Source of the DNA: JBJEQG01 sp051881635
GTDB taxonomy: Bacteria > Bacillota > Clostridia > Oscillospirales > Acutalibacteraceae
Length of the DNA stretch: 54,829 nucleotides
Direction: 5' to 3'
NCBI GenBank assembly: GCA_051881635.1
Contig: JBJEQG010000086.1
Span: 1 to 54,829 of the forward strand
The notes beneath the pieces were generated by a model. That model was not told the origin of the DNA. It did not search any database and worked only from the letters and a program-made list of their open reading frames with translations. Shown here one piece after another: positions 23,000 to 32,158 of the stretch (within the stretch, counting starts at the first letter, position 1; each line of letters starts with the position of its first letter). Both the position numbers and the translations under genes were made by a program.

Positions 23000-23560
23000 T
23001 TATGATTTGTTATTGACTTCGATGATTGCGTCTATATTGTCCAATATAAAACGCTGTGCCTCACTGTTATACAATACAACAATATAATCCCCATACATTC
23101 CAAACCTTTGTTGTGTAGAAAGTCCCATTTTCATACCTGCATCTGTCGGACGCTTTACATTTTTTCCATTAGTGTCTGTCTGAATTTCAAGAAATCCAAT
23201 CTCAACAAGCCATGTTGTTATACTTGTGGCTTTTAACTTTTTCATTGTATCTTCATCAATAAGAAGATTTAATTGTGTTGTAATCTCGCTTACCGTAACC
23301 GGCACATTTGAAATTTTATATTTTTGCAAATCAGAGGGTAAAATTGCAAAGGGACATTTTGGAGTTTTTTTCTTTGTAACAGTACCGCCATTTTCAATCA
23401 CTTGACGCAAAATATCGGAAACATAAAAAAGACAACGGGAAATTCTAACATTATTTACAATATCTGTTTCAGATACTGTTTGATTATCAAGTGGATTTAT
23501 GCCATTTGCCAACTTATCAATATACATTTTTGCACGCTGCATTTTTTCGAGTTCTGTCAT
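23000..23560 (-). CDS. Conserved hypothetical protein
   Basis: 186 residues starting MTELEKMQRAKMYIDKLANGINPLD. It is a soluble protein with mixed helix and strand and no signal peptide or motif I can tie to a function. The phrase VNNVRISRCLFYVSDILRQVIENGG and the late region TDAGMKMGLS suggest a winged-helix-like DNA or RNA binding shape, but this is a guess. It is monocistronic between tRNA-Ser and DUF4250. Confidence 0.6.
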   Translation of the reverse strand: MTELEKMQRAKMYIDKLANGINPLDNQTVSETDIVNNVRISRCLFYVSDILRQVIENGGTVTKKKTPKCPFAILPSDLQKYKISNVPVTVSEITTQLNLLIDEDTMKKLKATSITTWLVEIGFLEIQTDTNGKNVKRPTDAGMKMGLSTQQRFGMYGDYIVVLYNSEAQRFILDNIDAIIEVNNKS

Positions 23561-23591
23561 ATTTTCTCTCCTTAATTTTTAGTATGATAAC

Positions 23592-23630
23592 GAAAAAGCC
23601 ACCACCGCATAAAAACGCAGTGATGACTTT
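23592..23630 (-). terminator. Terminator of tRNA-Ser
   Basis: On the minus strand GUCAUCACUGC pairs with GCGGUGGUGGC (several G-U pairs) and a U-tract follows, directly after the CCA end. Confidence 0.8.
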
Positions 23631-23722
23631 TGGCGGAGGAAAAGGGATTTGAACCCTTGCGACGCTATAAACGCCCTATCGCATTTCGAGTGCGACCTCT
23701 TCGGCCTCTTGAGTATTCCTCC
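23631..23722 (-). tRNA. tRNA-Ser(CGA)
   Basis: The acceptor stem GGAGGAA/TTCCTCC, discriminator G and encoded CCA end are present. The anticodon arm TCGCA-CTCGAAA-TGCGA gives anticodon CGA. A long variable arm (GGGCG...CGTC region) is typical of class II tRNA-Ser. The T-arm is AAGGG-TTCAAAT-CCCTT. Confidence 0.95.
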
Positions 23723-23780
23723 AATAACTCACGATACCATATTATTTTATTCTTTTTTTACGGTTTTGTCAATCCCTTTT

Positions 23781-24254
23781 CTATGACAATTCACAATTTA
23801 TTCGATTTTTTATATATGCTTCAAAATTGTATAAATATTTATTTGTCGCTTTATCAAAAGCAACTTCAATCTTAGGATATTCAAATTTAAACGCTTTTGC
23901 TGCCCATTCTATCGTAGCGGCTATTAGTCCTTCCTCTTGAAAGTCACATAAAGAAAATATTGCTTCATTGAAAACGATTAAAGTATCTCTATATTGAGAA
24001 TGTTCCTTAATCAGGTCACTCACGATTTCAATGCCTTGAATTATAAAAGGATAATCATTCGGGTGAATATTTGTATATTTGTATTCGGGCAGCTTTTTCG
24101 GCTTAAAACAAACATGAATACAATCATTGATTTCAAAAAAATCTGTTTTATCGGCAAAAATATCTTTGAATTTCGTGTAATCATATACATCGCCATACAT
24201 ATCAATAATTATGGGATATTGACTTATAAAGATTTTGTATTTATGGTAAATCAT
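23781..24254 (-). CDS. Hypothetical protein next to the TtcA-like gene
   Basis: 157 residues starting MIYHKYKIFISQYPIIIDMYGDVYDY, acidic and aromatic-rich, soluble and with no recognised motif. It follows the TtcA-like gene by three bases on the same strand, so the two are co-transcribed. A role in tRNA thiolation would be speculation. The composition (more A/T, many Phe/Tyr/Ile) differs from the neighbouring housekeeping genes. Confidence 0.55.
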   Translation of the reverse strand: MIYHKYKIFISQYPIIIDMYGDVYDYTKFKDIFADKTDFFEINDCIHVCFKPKKLPEYKYTNIHPNDYPFIIQGIEIVSDLIKEHSQYRDTLIVFNEAIFSLCDFQEEGLIAATIEWAAKAFKFEYPKIEVAFDKATNKYLYNFEAYIKNRINCELS

Positions 24255-24257
24255 ATT

Positions 24258-25106
24258 TCATTCCTCATTATATTCGGAATATCTGCTGTAATTTTCCAAA
24301 AAGTTATGTTCCTCCCCATTTGACTTATAGGCAGGGAAAGTATCAAGGCATACGGCATGAATACTATTAAAAATACTCTTTTCAATATTGGGATTTGTTT
24401 GCTTTAAGGTTTGAATAAGGCGTTTGATTTCCTTTCGTTTTGAACCGTCCATATCGCAACTTTTTGTAACACGGCAAGCACACTGTATAAACTCTAAATT
24501 GTTATATCTTTTCCATGCCAAAATTGATTCCTCATGTACACAATAAAGCGGACGAATTAACTCCATACCCTCAAAGTTGGTGCTATGCAATTTCGGCATC
24601 ATGCCTTGAAGCTGAGAACCGTAAAACATCGCCATAACCGTTGTTTCAATAACATCACTGAAATGATGTCCAAGTGCAATTTTGTTGCAACCTAACTCCT
24701 GTGCTTTATGGTACAAATGTCCCCTACGCATTTTCGCACAAAGATAACACGGCGTTTTTTCCGTACGGTCAGCGACCTTGAAAATATTTGTTTCAAAAAC
24801 CGTAATAGGTATATTCAATAATTCTGCATTTTTCTCAATCTGTCGGCGGTTGATTTCATTATAACCGGGGTCCATGACAAGATAAACAAGCTCAAACGGA
24901 ATTTCGCTGTACCGCTGTAACATCTGCATAAGTTTTGCCAAAAGCATGGAGTCTTTGCCGCCTGAAATGCATACGGCGATTTTATCGTTTGGCTCAATCA
25001 ACTGATAGGTTTTGATTGCCCCTATAAAAGGTCCCCATATTTGTTTACGGTATTTTTTTGTAATGCTCCGTTCAATTTTTTGACACGGTGTTAATTCTCT
25101 TTCCAT
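24258..25106 (-). CDS. TtcA/TilS-family PP-loop tRNA-thiolation-like enzyme
   Basis: 282 residues. The PP-loop SGGKDSM lies at about residues 49-55, with CYLCAKMRR and a later CACRVTKSC that can hold an iron-sulfur cluster, as in TtcA. GHHFSDVIETTVMAM is the second nucleotide-binding signature. TtcA-type enzymes adenylate a tRNA base and replace oxygen with sulfur (2-thiocytidine 32 in enterobacteria). Whether this member modifies C32 or another base is not certain. It heads a two-gene unit. Confidence 0.82.
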   Translation of the reverse strand: MERELTPCQKIERSITKKYRKQIWGPFIGAIKTYQLIEPNDKIAVCISGGKDSMLLAKLMQMLQRYSEIPFELVYLVMDPGYNEINRRQIEKNAELLNIPITVFETNIFKVADRTEKTPCYLCAKMRRGHLYHKAQELGCNKIALGHHFSDVIETTVMAMFYGSQLQGMMPKLHSTNFEGMELIRPLYCVHEESILAWKRYNNLEFIQCACRVTKSCDMDGSKRKEIKRLIQTLKQTNPNIEKSIFNSIHAVCLDTFPAYKSNGEEHNFLENYSRYSEYNEE

Positions 25107-25137
25107 AAATCTCCCGCCTTATTAAGTTTTATAAAGA

Positions 25138-25166
25138 AAAAGGTGCGGCCTTGACCGCACCCTATT
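25138..25166 (-). terminator. Terminator after dapL
   Basis: On the minus strand GGTGCGG-TCAAGG-CCGCACC is followed by TTTTTC. It ends the carA-carB/dapF-pyrG-dapL transcript. Confidence 0.9.
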
Positions 25167-25212
25167 GTTAAATTGAAAAAGGTAAATATTTTCCAAAAAA
25201 CCTGTCTTTGAT

Positions 25213-26421
25213 TTATTTGGAGAGGAGTTTTTTCAGTCTTTGCATTGCCTCGATTGTTTTATCCCTGTCGCCAAAGGAGGTTAAGCGGAAATAGCCTTTG
25301 CCGTTCTCGCCAAAGCCCTCACCCGGTGTACCGACAACATTCGCTTCTCTGAGCAATAAATCGAAAAATTCCCATGAACCCATACCATTCGGACATTCCA
25401 ACCAAATATACGGAGAGTTTTTGCCGCCTGTATAGTAAATGCCCAAATCGTCAAGAGCTGCCGCAATAATTCTTGCATTCTCTTTGTAGTATTCAAGATT
25501 AACCTTAATCTGTTCACGACCTTCCTCAGAGAATACAGCCGCTGCACCGCACTGAACAGGATAAGAAACACCGTTGAATTTAGAACCTTGTCTTCTGCCC
25601 CAAAGTTGTGAAATGGAAACTTTTGTGCCGTCCTGTGCCTCAACTTCAAGTTCATTCGGGATAACCGTATAACCGCAACGCAGACCTGTAAAACCTGCTG
25701 TTTTGGACAAGGAACAAATCTCAATCGCACACTGTCTTGAACCCTCGATTGCAAAAATACTTCTTGGAATATCGTCCTCTGTAATAAAGGCTTCATAAGC
25801 GGCGTCATAAATAATAATTGCTTTGTTTGCCAAAGCATAATCCACCCATGCTTTCAGCTCTTTTGTATTAAAAGCTGCACCTGTCGGATTGTTCGGTGAA
25901 CAAAGGTAAATCAAATCCGCATGAACGGACGGATTAGGAACGGCACAGAAACCGTTTTCCTTAGTGGAATCGGCATAAATAATCTTTCTGCCGCTCATTT
26001 TGTTGGAGTCAACATAAACAGGATAAGCAGGGTCGGTAATCAAGACAACATTTTCGTCACCGAAAATATCAACGATATTACCGCAATCTGACTTTGCACC
26101 GTCACTGATACGGATTTCTTCGGGAGCAACCGTAACGCCAAAGCTCTTATAATAGCCTGAAACGGCTTCTTTCAAGAAATCATAACCTGTACCGCTGTCT
26201 TCATATCCTTTGAATGTTTCCTTAACACCCATTTCATCAGCACCTTTTTTAACAGCCTCAACAACACAAGGTGCAAGCGGCAAGGTAACATCACCGATAC
26301 CCATACGGATAATATTAGACTTTTTTTCGGGATTTTCGGCAATATAAGCATTGATTTTCTTTGCAATATTTATGAAAAGATAGTTCTTTTCAAGTTTCAA
26401 AAAATTTTCGTTTAAGTACAT
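25213..26421 (-). CDS. dapL: LL-diaminopimelate aminotransferase
   Basis: 402 residues, a class I/II PLP aminotransferase. N-terminal LNENFLKLEKNYLF and RMGIGDVTLPL are typical of DapL; SLSKTAGFTGLRCGYTV carries the PLP lysine and YLCSPNNPTGAAF the aspartate-pocket segment. DapL converts tetrahydrodipicolinate directly to LL-DAP, bypassing acylated intermediates. It follows pyrG by 80 bases. The step before (DapB) and the step after (DapF) are encoded elsewhere in this window. Confidence 0.95.
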   Translation of the reverse strand: MYLNENFLKLEKNYLFINIAKKINAYIAENPEKKSNIIRMGIGDVTLPLAPCVVEAVKKGADEMGVKETFKGYEDSGTGYDFLKEAVSGYYKSFGVTVAPEEIRISDGAKSDCGNIVDIFGDENVVLITDPAYPVYVDSNKMSGRKIIYADSTKENGFCAVPNPSVHADLIYLCSPNNPTGAAFNTKELKAWVDYALANKAIIIYDAAYEAFITEDDIPRSIFAIEGSRQCAIEICSLSKTAGFTGLRCGYTVIPNELEVEAQDGTKVSISQLWGRRQGSKFNGVSYPVQCGAAAVFSEEGREQIKVNLEYYKENARIIAAALDDLGIYYTGGKNSPYIWLECPNGMGSWEFFDLLLREANVVGTPGEGFGENGKGYFRLTSFGDRDKTIEAMQRLKKLLSK

Positions 26422-26501
26422 CTTGTTCTATCTCCCTTCTGAAATACAAACGGCAATACCCCGAACAAAAATTGTGTTCGGGGGCAGCCGTTAATATACT
26501 T

Positions 26502-28115
26502 TTAAGCTTTTTTCTCCGCACCTTCAAGAGCAGCCTTGATAAATTCCCTGAACAACGGGTGTGCATGGTTTGGACGGCTCTTAAATTCGGGGTGATACTG
26601 AACACCGATAAAGAAACGGTTGGCAGGAATTTCTACCGCTTCAACAAGCATACCATTGGGAGATGTTCCCGTAATTGCCATACCATTCGCCTCAAAATCG
26701 GCACGGTATGTATTGTTGAATTCATATCTGTGACGGTGACGCTCGGAAATTTCGGACTTGCCGTAAGACTTTTCAAGCATTGTTCCCTTTCGGATTTTGC
26801 ACGGATAAGCACCCAAACGCATTGTGCCGCCCATGTCTACAACACCTTTTTGGTCAACCATAAGGTCGATAACCTTATGTGTACTATTGGCATCAAACTC
26901 GCCTGAGTTTGCGTCATCAAATCCGATAACATGACGGGCATATTCGATAACGGCTGTCTGCATACCAAGACAGATACCCAAGTACGGAATGTTGTTTTCC
27001 CGTGCGTATTTTGCAGCAATTATCTTGCCTTCAACACCTCTGTTGCCAAAGCCGCCGGGAACAAGAATGCCATCAACATCTCCCAAAAGTTCCTCAACCG
27101 TATATTCCGTAATCAGTTCCGTATCAACCCATTTAATTTCAACAAAGGCCTGATTTTCATAACCTGCATGACGGAGAGCTTCCGCAACGGAAAGATAAGC
27201 GTCATGAAGCTGTACATACTTACCGCAAAGGGCAATCTTAACCTCTTTATTGCGAGAATTGATACGCTCCATCATTTCTTTCCATTCGCTCATATCCGCT
27301 TTTGGAGCATCAATGTGCAATTCACGGCAAACAATGTCGCTGAAATGGGCTTCTTCAAGCATCATCGGTGCTTGATACAAAACAGGGATTGTGATATTTT
27401 CTATAACACAATCGGGTTTAACATTGCAGAACATGGCAATCTTCTTGAAAATGCTTTTTTCAAGCGGTTCGTCACAACGCAAAACCAAAATGTTCGGGTT
27501 GATACCCAAAGAACGCAATTCCTTTGCGGAATGTTGGGCTGGTTTGGTTTTATGCTCCTCACTGCCCTTGATATAAGGAACAAGGCATACATGAATAAAA
27601 AGGCTGTTTTCCAAGCCGACTTCAACAGAAACCTGACGAATGGCTTCGAGGAACGGCTGGCTTTCAATATCGCCAACCGTACCGCCGATTTCCGTAATAA
27701 CAACATCAGCGTCCGAATGTTTGCCGACTGCATAAATGAAATCTTTAATTTCATTTGTAACATGAGGAATAACCTGTACGGTTTCGCCAAGATAATCGCC
27801 ACGGCGTTCTTTATCCAAAACATTGGAGTAAACCTTGCCTGTGGTAAGATTAGAATATTTATTGAGGTTTTCGTCAATGAAACGCTCATAGTGACCGAGG
27901 TCGAGGTCGGTTTCCGCACCGTCCTCCGTTACATAAACCTCGCCGTGCTGATAGGGACTCATTGTACCAGGGTCAACATTGATATAGGGATCGAGTTTCT
28001 GAGCGGCAACCTTCAAGCCTCTGGATTTGAGCAGGCGGCCAAGTGAAGCGGCTGTAATACCTTTACCCAAGCCTGAAACAACACCGCCCGTTACAAATAT
28101 ATACTTTGTTGTCAT
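26502..28115 (-). CDS. pyrG: CTP synthase
   Basis: 537 residues. The synthetase domain opens TKYIFVTGGVVSGLGKGI, the ATP-binding signature. The C-terminal glutaminase domain has LGICLGMQ (nucleophile Cys) and QYHPEFKSRP (His-x-Glu). PyrG makes CTP from UTP with glutamine nitrogen. Its ATG overlaps the end of the carB-dapF fusion by four bases, so it is translationally coupled to pyrimidine synthesis genes. Confidence 0.97.
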   Translation of the reverse strand: MTTKYIFVTGGVVSGLGKGITAASLGRLLKSRGLKVAAQKLDPYINVDPGTMSPYQHGEVYVTEDGAETDLDLGHYERFIDENLNKYSNLTTGKVYSNVLDKERRGDYLGETVQVIPHVTNEIKDFIYAVGKHSDADVVITEIGGTVGDIESQPFLEAIRQVSVEVGLENSLFIHVCLVPYIKGSEEHKTKPAQHSAKELRSLGINPNILVLRCDEPLEKSIFKKIAMFCNVKPDCVIENITIPVLYQAPMMLEEAHFSDIVCRELHIDAPKADMSEWKEMMERINSRNKEVKIALCGKYVQLHDAYLSVAEALRHAGYENQAFVEIKWVDTELITEYTVEELLGDVDGILVPGGFGNRGVEGKIIAAKYARENNIPYLGICLGMQTAVIEYARHVIGFDDANSGEFDANSTHKVIDLMVDQKGVVDMGGTMRLGAYPCKIRKGTMLEKSYGKSEISERHRHRYEFNNTYRADFEANGMAITGTSPNGMLVEAVEIPANRFFIGVQYHPEFKSRPNHAHPLFREFIKAALEGAEKKA

Positions 28116-31100
28116 AACTCAATCTCTCCTTCAAAAATTGTCTGTGCATTACCTGTCAGATAGACGGTTTCATCTGTATAGACGATTTCCAAATCGCCGC
28201 CTTTCAGCTTAACGGTAATCGGCTCATTCTTATCACACAAGCCGTTTTCTACCGCTGCTACGGCAACTGCACAGGCTCCCGTACCACAAGCCCATGTTTC
28301 ACCGCTGCCACGCTCCCATACACGCATAATGATTGTATGGCGGTCAATAATCTTTGCAAATTCGGCGTTGACTCTCTCAGGGAAAAGTTCACTGTTCTCA
28401 AAAGCAGGTCCGACTTTTTCAATCTCCATGCTGTCAACATTGTTTGTAAACACAACACAATGCGGATTACCCATAGATACACAAGTGATATTATAAGCCT
28501 CGCCGTCAATCGTAACAGGTTCATTGATAATCTTATCCTTGCCCTCAATGGCAACGGGAATTAACTGCGGATTAAGTTCCGCCTTGCCCATATCAACCGT
28601 CAGGCGGTTGACAATGCCGTCATGACGATATGCCTTTAAGTGTTTGATACCGCTTAAAGTTTCAATCGAAACTTCATCGCCCTCAACCATGTGGTGGTCA
28701 AAGAGGTATTTGCCAACACAGCGGATACCATTACCGCACATCTTGCCCTCAGAACCGTCAGCATTATACATTCTCATCTGTGCGTCAGCAACTTTTGACG
28801 GGCAAATCAGGATAACGCCGTCACCGCCGATACCGTAGCGTCTGTCAGAAAAACGCACGCTCAAACCTTCGGGGTTGTTAATCTTTTGGTCAAAGCAGTT
28901 GAAGTAAATGTAGTCGTTGCCGCAGCCATGCATTTTGGTAAAGCGGAGTCTTACCTTTTCTTTACGCATATTGTTGATGTCAACCAATTCTGTGCTGTAC
29001 TGGGAATATTTGCTCATCAGACAATCTGCCAAAGCGTTAGCGGTATCAATGGAAGTCAGACACGGAATATTGCGTTCAACCGTCTTTCTTCTGATTTTTA
29101 CACTGTCACGGGTAGGTATTCTGCCCTTTGATGATGTGGAGATAACATAGTTAATCTTGCCGCTCTCAATCAAGGTCAGTGTGTTGTTTTCGCTGTTCTC
29201 ATGGATTTTATCAACTTCAATAGCCTGAATACCATAATCACGCAAAACCTTTGCCGTACCCTTTGTGGCATACAGTGTAAAGCCGAGTGCTTCATACTTT
29301 CTGGCAACGGCTGGAATTTCGCCCTTGTCGGGGTTCTTAACGGTGATAAAGATACCGCCCGACTTTTTCATCTTATAACCTGCGGCAATCAAACCTTTAT
29401 AGAGTGCCTCTTCCAAAGTGTTGGCAATACCGAGAACCTCACCTGTGGACTTCATCTCCGGTCCGAGCTGATTATCAACATTGATGAGTTTTTCAAAAGA
29501 GAATACAGGTACTTTGACGGCAACATAAGGTGATTTCGGATATAAGCCGACACCGTAACCCATATCGGACAGCTTTTCGCCCAACATGGCTTTTGTTGCA
29601 AGGTCAACCATAGGCACACCCGTAACCTTGCTCAAATACGGAATTGTACGGGAGGAACGGGGGTTTACTTCGATAACATACAACTCGTTTTTATAAATCA
29701 AATATTGAATGTTGACAAGACCCTTTGTTTTGAGGGATACTGCCAAATTCTTGGAGGTTTCAACGATTTTTGCCGTCATTTCATCGCTGAGGTTCCATGC
29801 AGGATAAACGGCAATAGAGTCACCTGAGTGAATACCGGCACGCTCAATATGCTCCATGATACCCGGAATGAGGATTTCCTCACCGTCACAAATCGCATCA
29901 ATTTCAAGCTCTGTGCCTTGCAGGTATTTATCAATCAAAATCGGATTTTCGATTTCATTGGCAAGAATGATTGCCATATACTCTTTAATATCCGCCTCGT
30001 TGAAAGCGATAATCATGTTCTGACCGCCCAATACATAAGACGGACGCATAAGAACGGGATAACCGATTTTTTCCGCAACCTCCAAAGCCTCATCGGTAGT
30101 CATAACCGTAAAGCCCTGAGCTCTCTTAACATGGTGCAGTTCCAAAAGCTCATCAAAACGCTCTCTGTCCTCTGCCATGTCGATACTGTCTGCTGATGTA
30201 CCGAGAATGTTAATACCACTGTCGCTGAGGAATTTTGTCAGCTTAATGGCAGTCTGTCCGCCAAATGCAACAACAACGCCATACGGCTTTTCCGTTTTGA
30301 TAATGCCCATAACATCTTCATTCGTCAGCGGCTCAAAATACAGACGGTCGGCTGTGTCAAAGTCCGTAGAAACCGTTTCGGGGTTATTATTGACAATGAC
30401 AACATCATAGCCTGCCTGTTTCAATGCCCATACACAGTGTACGGACGCATAGTCAAACTCAATGCCCTGTCCGATACGAATAGGTCCTGAACCAAATACT
30501 ATAATGGTCTTTCGACCGGTATTATTTTCGGCGATAAACTCCTCTGCTTCATTTGCCTGGTCAAAGGTAGAGTAGAAATACGGTGTTTCGGCGGCAAATT
30601 CAGCGGCACAGGTATCAACCATTTTATAAACGGGAACTAACGGATTTTTAATCTCACAGCCGCTCATTTCCTTAATGGTCTTATCCAAATAACCGAGATT
30701 TTTCGCTCTGACATAGAGTTCCTCTGTCAGCACACCTTTTTTGAGTTCACGCTCACAGTCAATCAGATTGCACAGCTTATTCAGGAACCATTCGTCAATC
30801 ATGGTAATGGCATGAATTTCATCAACCGTAATGCCTCTCTTTAACGCTTCATAAACACAGAATGAACGCTCATCGTCACAAGTATGCAGACGCTCACGGA
30901 TTTCCTCCGTACTCATCTCCTCAAACTTCGGGCTGTTCATGGTATCATGATGAATTTCCGCACCACGAACAGCTTTCATAATCGCCTGTTCAAATGTTGG
31001 TGCAATCGCCATAACCTCGCCTGTTGCTTTCATCTGTGTGCCGAGTGTACGCTTTGCATAAACAAATTTATCAAACGGCCATTTAGGGAATTTAACAACA

Positions 31101-32158
31101 ACATAGTCCAACGCCGGCTCAAAGCAGGCATAAGTTGTACCTGTAACCGCATTTTTGATTTCATCAAGTGTATATCCGATTGCCAACTTTGCGGCAACCT
31201 TTGCAATCGGATAACCTGTTGCCTTAGACGCCAAAGCCGAAGAACGGGATACACGGGGATTAACCTCAATAACGGCATAGCGGAAACTTTCGGGTTCAAG
31301 GGCAAACTGACAGTTACAACCGCCCTCAACTCCCAATGCGGAAATGATGTTCAATGCGGCAGAACGCAGCATTTGATATTCTTTATCCGCCAAAGTTACG
31401 GCAGGAGCAATAACGATACTATCGCCAGTGTGTACGCCTACAGGGTCGAAGTTTTCCATGGAGCAGACGGTAATAACATTACCGTTCTTGTCACGCATAA
31501 CCTCGAACTCGATTTCCTTCCAGCCTGCAATACACTTCTCAACCAAAACCTGTGTAATCGGAGAAAGCTCCAAGCCGTTAGCGGTAATCTCTCTGAGTTC
31601 ATCTTCATTATTAACGATACCGCCGCCTGTACCGCCCAAAGTAAAGGCAGGACGGATAATTACTGGATAACCGATTTCGTCCGCAAACTTTACGGCAGAC
31701 TCAACATCGTTTACAACCAAAGACGGAATTACGGGCTGACCGATAGACTCCATTGTGTCTTTGAACATCTGGCGGTCTTCCGCTTTATCAATGGTTTCGG
31801 GATTTGCTCCCAAGAGCTTTACATTGTTTTCGGCAAGGAAACCCTCTTTTGCAAGCTGCATTGAGAGTGTTAAGCCTGTCTGTCCGCCCAAAGTTGAAAG
31901 CAGACTATCGGGTTTCTCTTTTTTGATAATTCTCTTGATTGTTTCCAAAGTCAACGGCTCGATATAAACTTTATCCGCCATTGCCTTGTCCGTCATAATT
32001 GTTGCAGGGTTAGAGTTTACAAGAATAACCTCCAAACCCTCCTCTTTCAAAGCACGGCAAGCCTGTGTGCCGGCATAGTCAAATTCAGCCGCCTGACCGA
32101 TTACGATAGGACCTGAACCGATGACCAAAACTCTCTTGATACTTAAATCCTTCGGCAT
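28112..32158 (-). CDS. carB-dapF: Fusion of carbamoyl-phosphate synthase large subunit and diaminopimelate epimerase
   Basis: One open frame of 1348 residues. Residues 1 to about 1060 are a full CarB: two ATP-grasp halves (each opening with a VLVIGSGPIVIGQ-like or IIVFGSGPIRIGQ-like segment) and a C-terminal MGS-like allosteric domain. From Met1064 a complete DapF follows (about 285 residues), with both catalytic cysteines, Cys1141 in MCGNGIRC and Cys1291 in ACGTGACA. CarB makes carbamoyl phosphate for pyrimidines and arginine. DapF turns LL-DAP into meso-DAP. No ribosome binding site precedes Met1064, so a single chain is expected. CarA lies directly upstream, pyrG overlaps the end, and dapL follows. 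Confidence 0.93.
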   Translation of the reverse strand: MPKDLSIKRVLVIGSGPIVIGQAAEFDYAGTQACRALKEEGLEVILVNSNPATIMTDKAMADKVYIEPLTLETIKRIIKKEKPDSLLSTLGGQTGLTLSMQLAKEGFLAENNVKLLGANPETIDKAEDRQMFKDTMESIGQPVIPSLVVNDVESAVKFADEIGYPVIIRPAFTLGGTGGGIVNNEDELREITANGLELSPITQVLVEKCIAGWKEIEFEVMRDKNGNVITVCSMENFDPVGVHTGDSIVIAPAVTLADKEYQMLRSAALNIISALGVEGGCNCQFALEPESFRYAVIEVNPRVSRSSALASKATGYPIAKVAAKLAIGYTLDEIKNAVTGTTYACFEPALDYVVVKFPKWPFDKFVYAKRTLGTQMKATGEVMAIAPTFEQAIMKAVRGAEIHHDTMNSPKFEEMSTEEIRERLHTCDDERSFCVYEALKRGITVDEIHAITMIDEWFLNKLCNLIDCERELKKGVLTEELYVRAKNLGYLDKTIKEMSGCEIKNPLVPVYKMVDTCAAEFAAETPYFYSTFDQANEAEEFIAENNTGRKTIIVFGSGPIRIGQGIEFDYASVHCVWALKQAGYDVVIVNNNPETVSTDFDTADRLYFEPLTNEDVMGIIKTEKPYGVVVAFGGQTAIKLTKFLSDSGINILGTSADSIDMAEDRERFDELLELHHVKRAQGFTVMTTDEALEVAEKIGYPVLMRPSYVLGGQNMIIAFNEADIKEYMAIILANEIENPILIDKYLQGTELEIDAICDGEEILIPGIMEHIERAGIHSGDSIAVYPAWNLSDEMTAKIVETSKNLAVSLKTKGLVNIQYLIYKNELYVIEVNPRSSRTIPYLSKVTGVPMVDLATKAMLGEKLSDMGYGVGLYPKSPYVAVKVPVFSFEKLINVDNQLGPEMKSTGEVLGIANTLEEALYKGLIAAGYKMKKSGGIFITVKNPDKGEIPAVARKYEALGFTLYATKGTAKVLRDYGIQAIEVDKIHENSENNTLTLIESGKINYVISTSSKGRIPTRDSVKIRRKTVERNIPCLTSIDTANALADCLMSKYSQYSTELVDINNMRKEKVRLRFTKMHGCGNDYIYFNCFDQKINNPEGLSVRFSDRRYGIGGDGVILICPSKVADAQMRMYNADGSEGKMCGNGIRCVGKYLFDHHMVEGDEVSIETLSGIKHLKAYRHDGIVNRLTVDMGKAELNPQLIPVAIEGKDKIINEPVTIDGEAYNITCVSMGNPHCVVFTNNVDSMEIEKVGPAFENSELFPERVNAEFAKIIDRHTIIMRVWERGSGETWACGTGACAVAVAAVENGLCDKNEPITVKLKGGDLEIVYTDETVYLTGNAQTIFEGEIEL

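Noticed and set aside
26931..28046. Long plus-strand open frame opposite pyrG
   Set aside because: It is an antisense shadow of a highly conserved gene, with no start signal and no recognisable product.
28960..28980. Separate dapF gene starting at an internal ATG of the carB frame
   Set aside because: No ribosome binding site is visible before Met1064, and the frame is uninterrupted. A fusion is the simpler reading.
30884..31864. 326-codon plus-strand open frame opposite carB
   Set aside because: Antisense shadow created by codon bias of carB; its Cys/Arg/Asn-rich composition is implausible for a protein.
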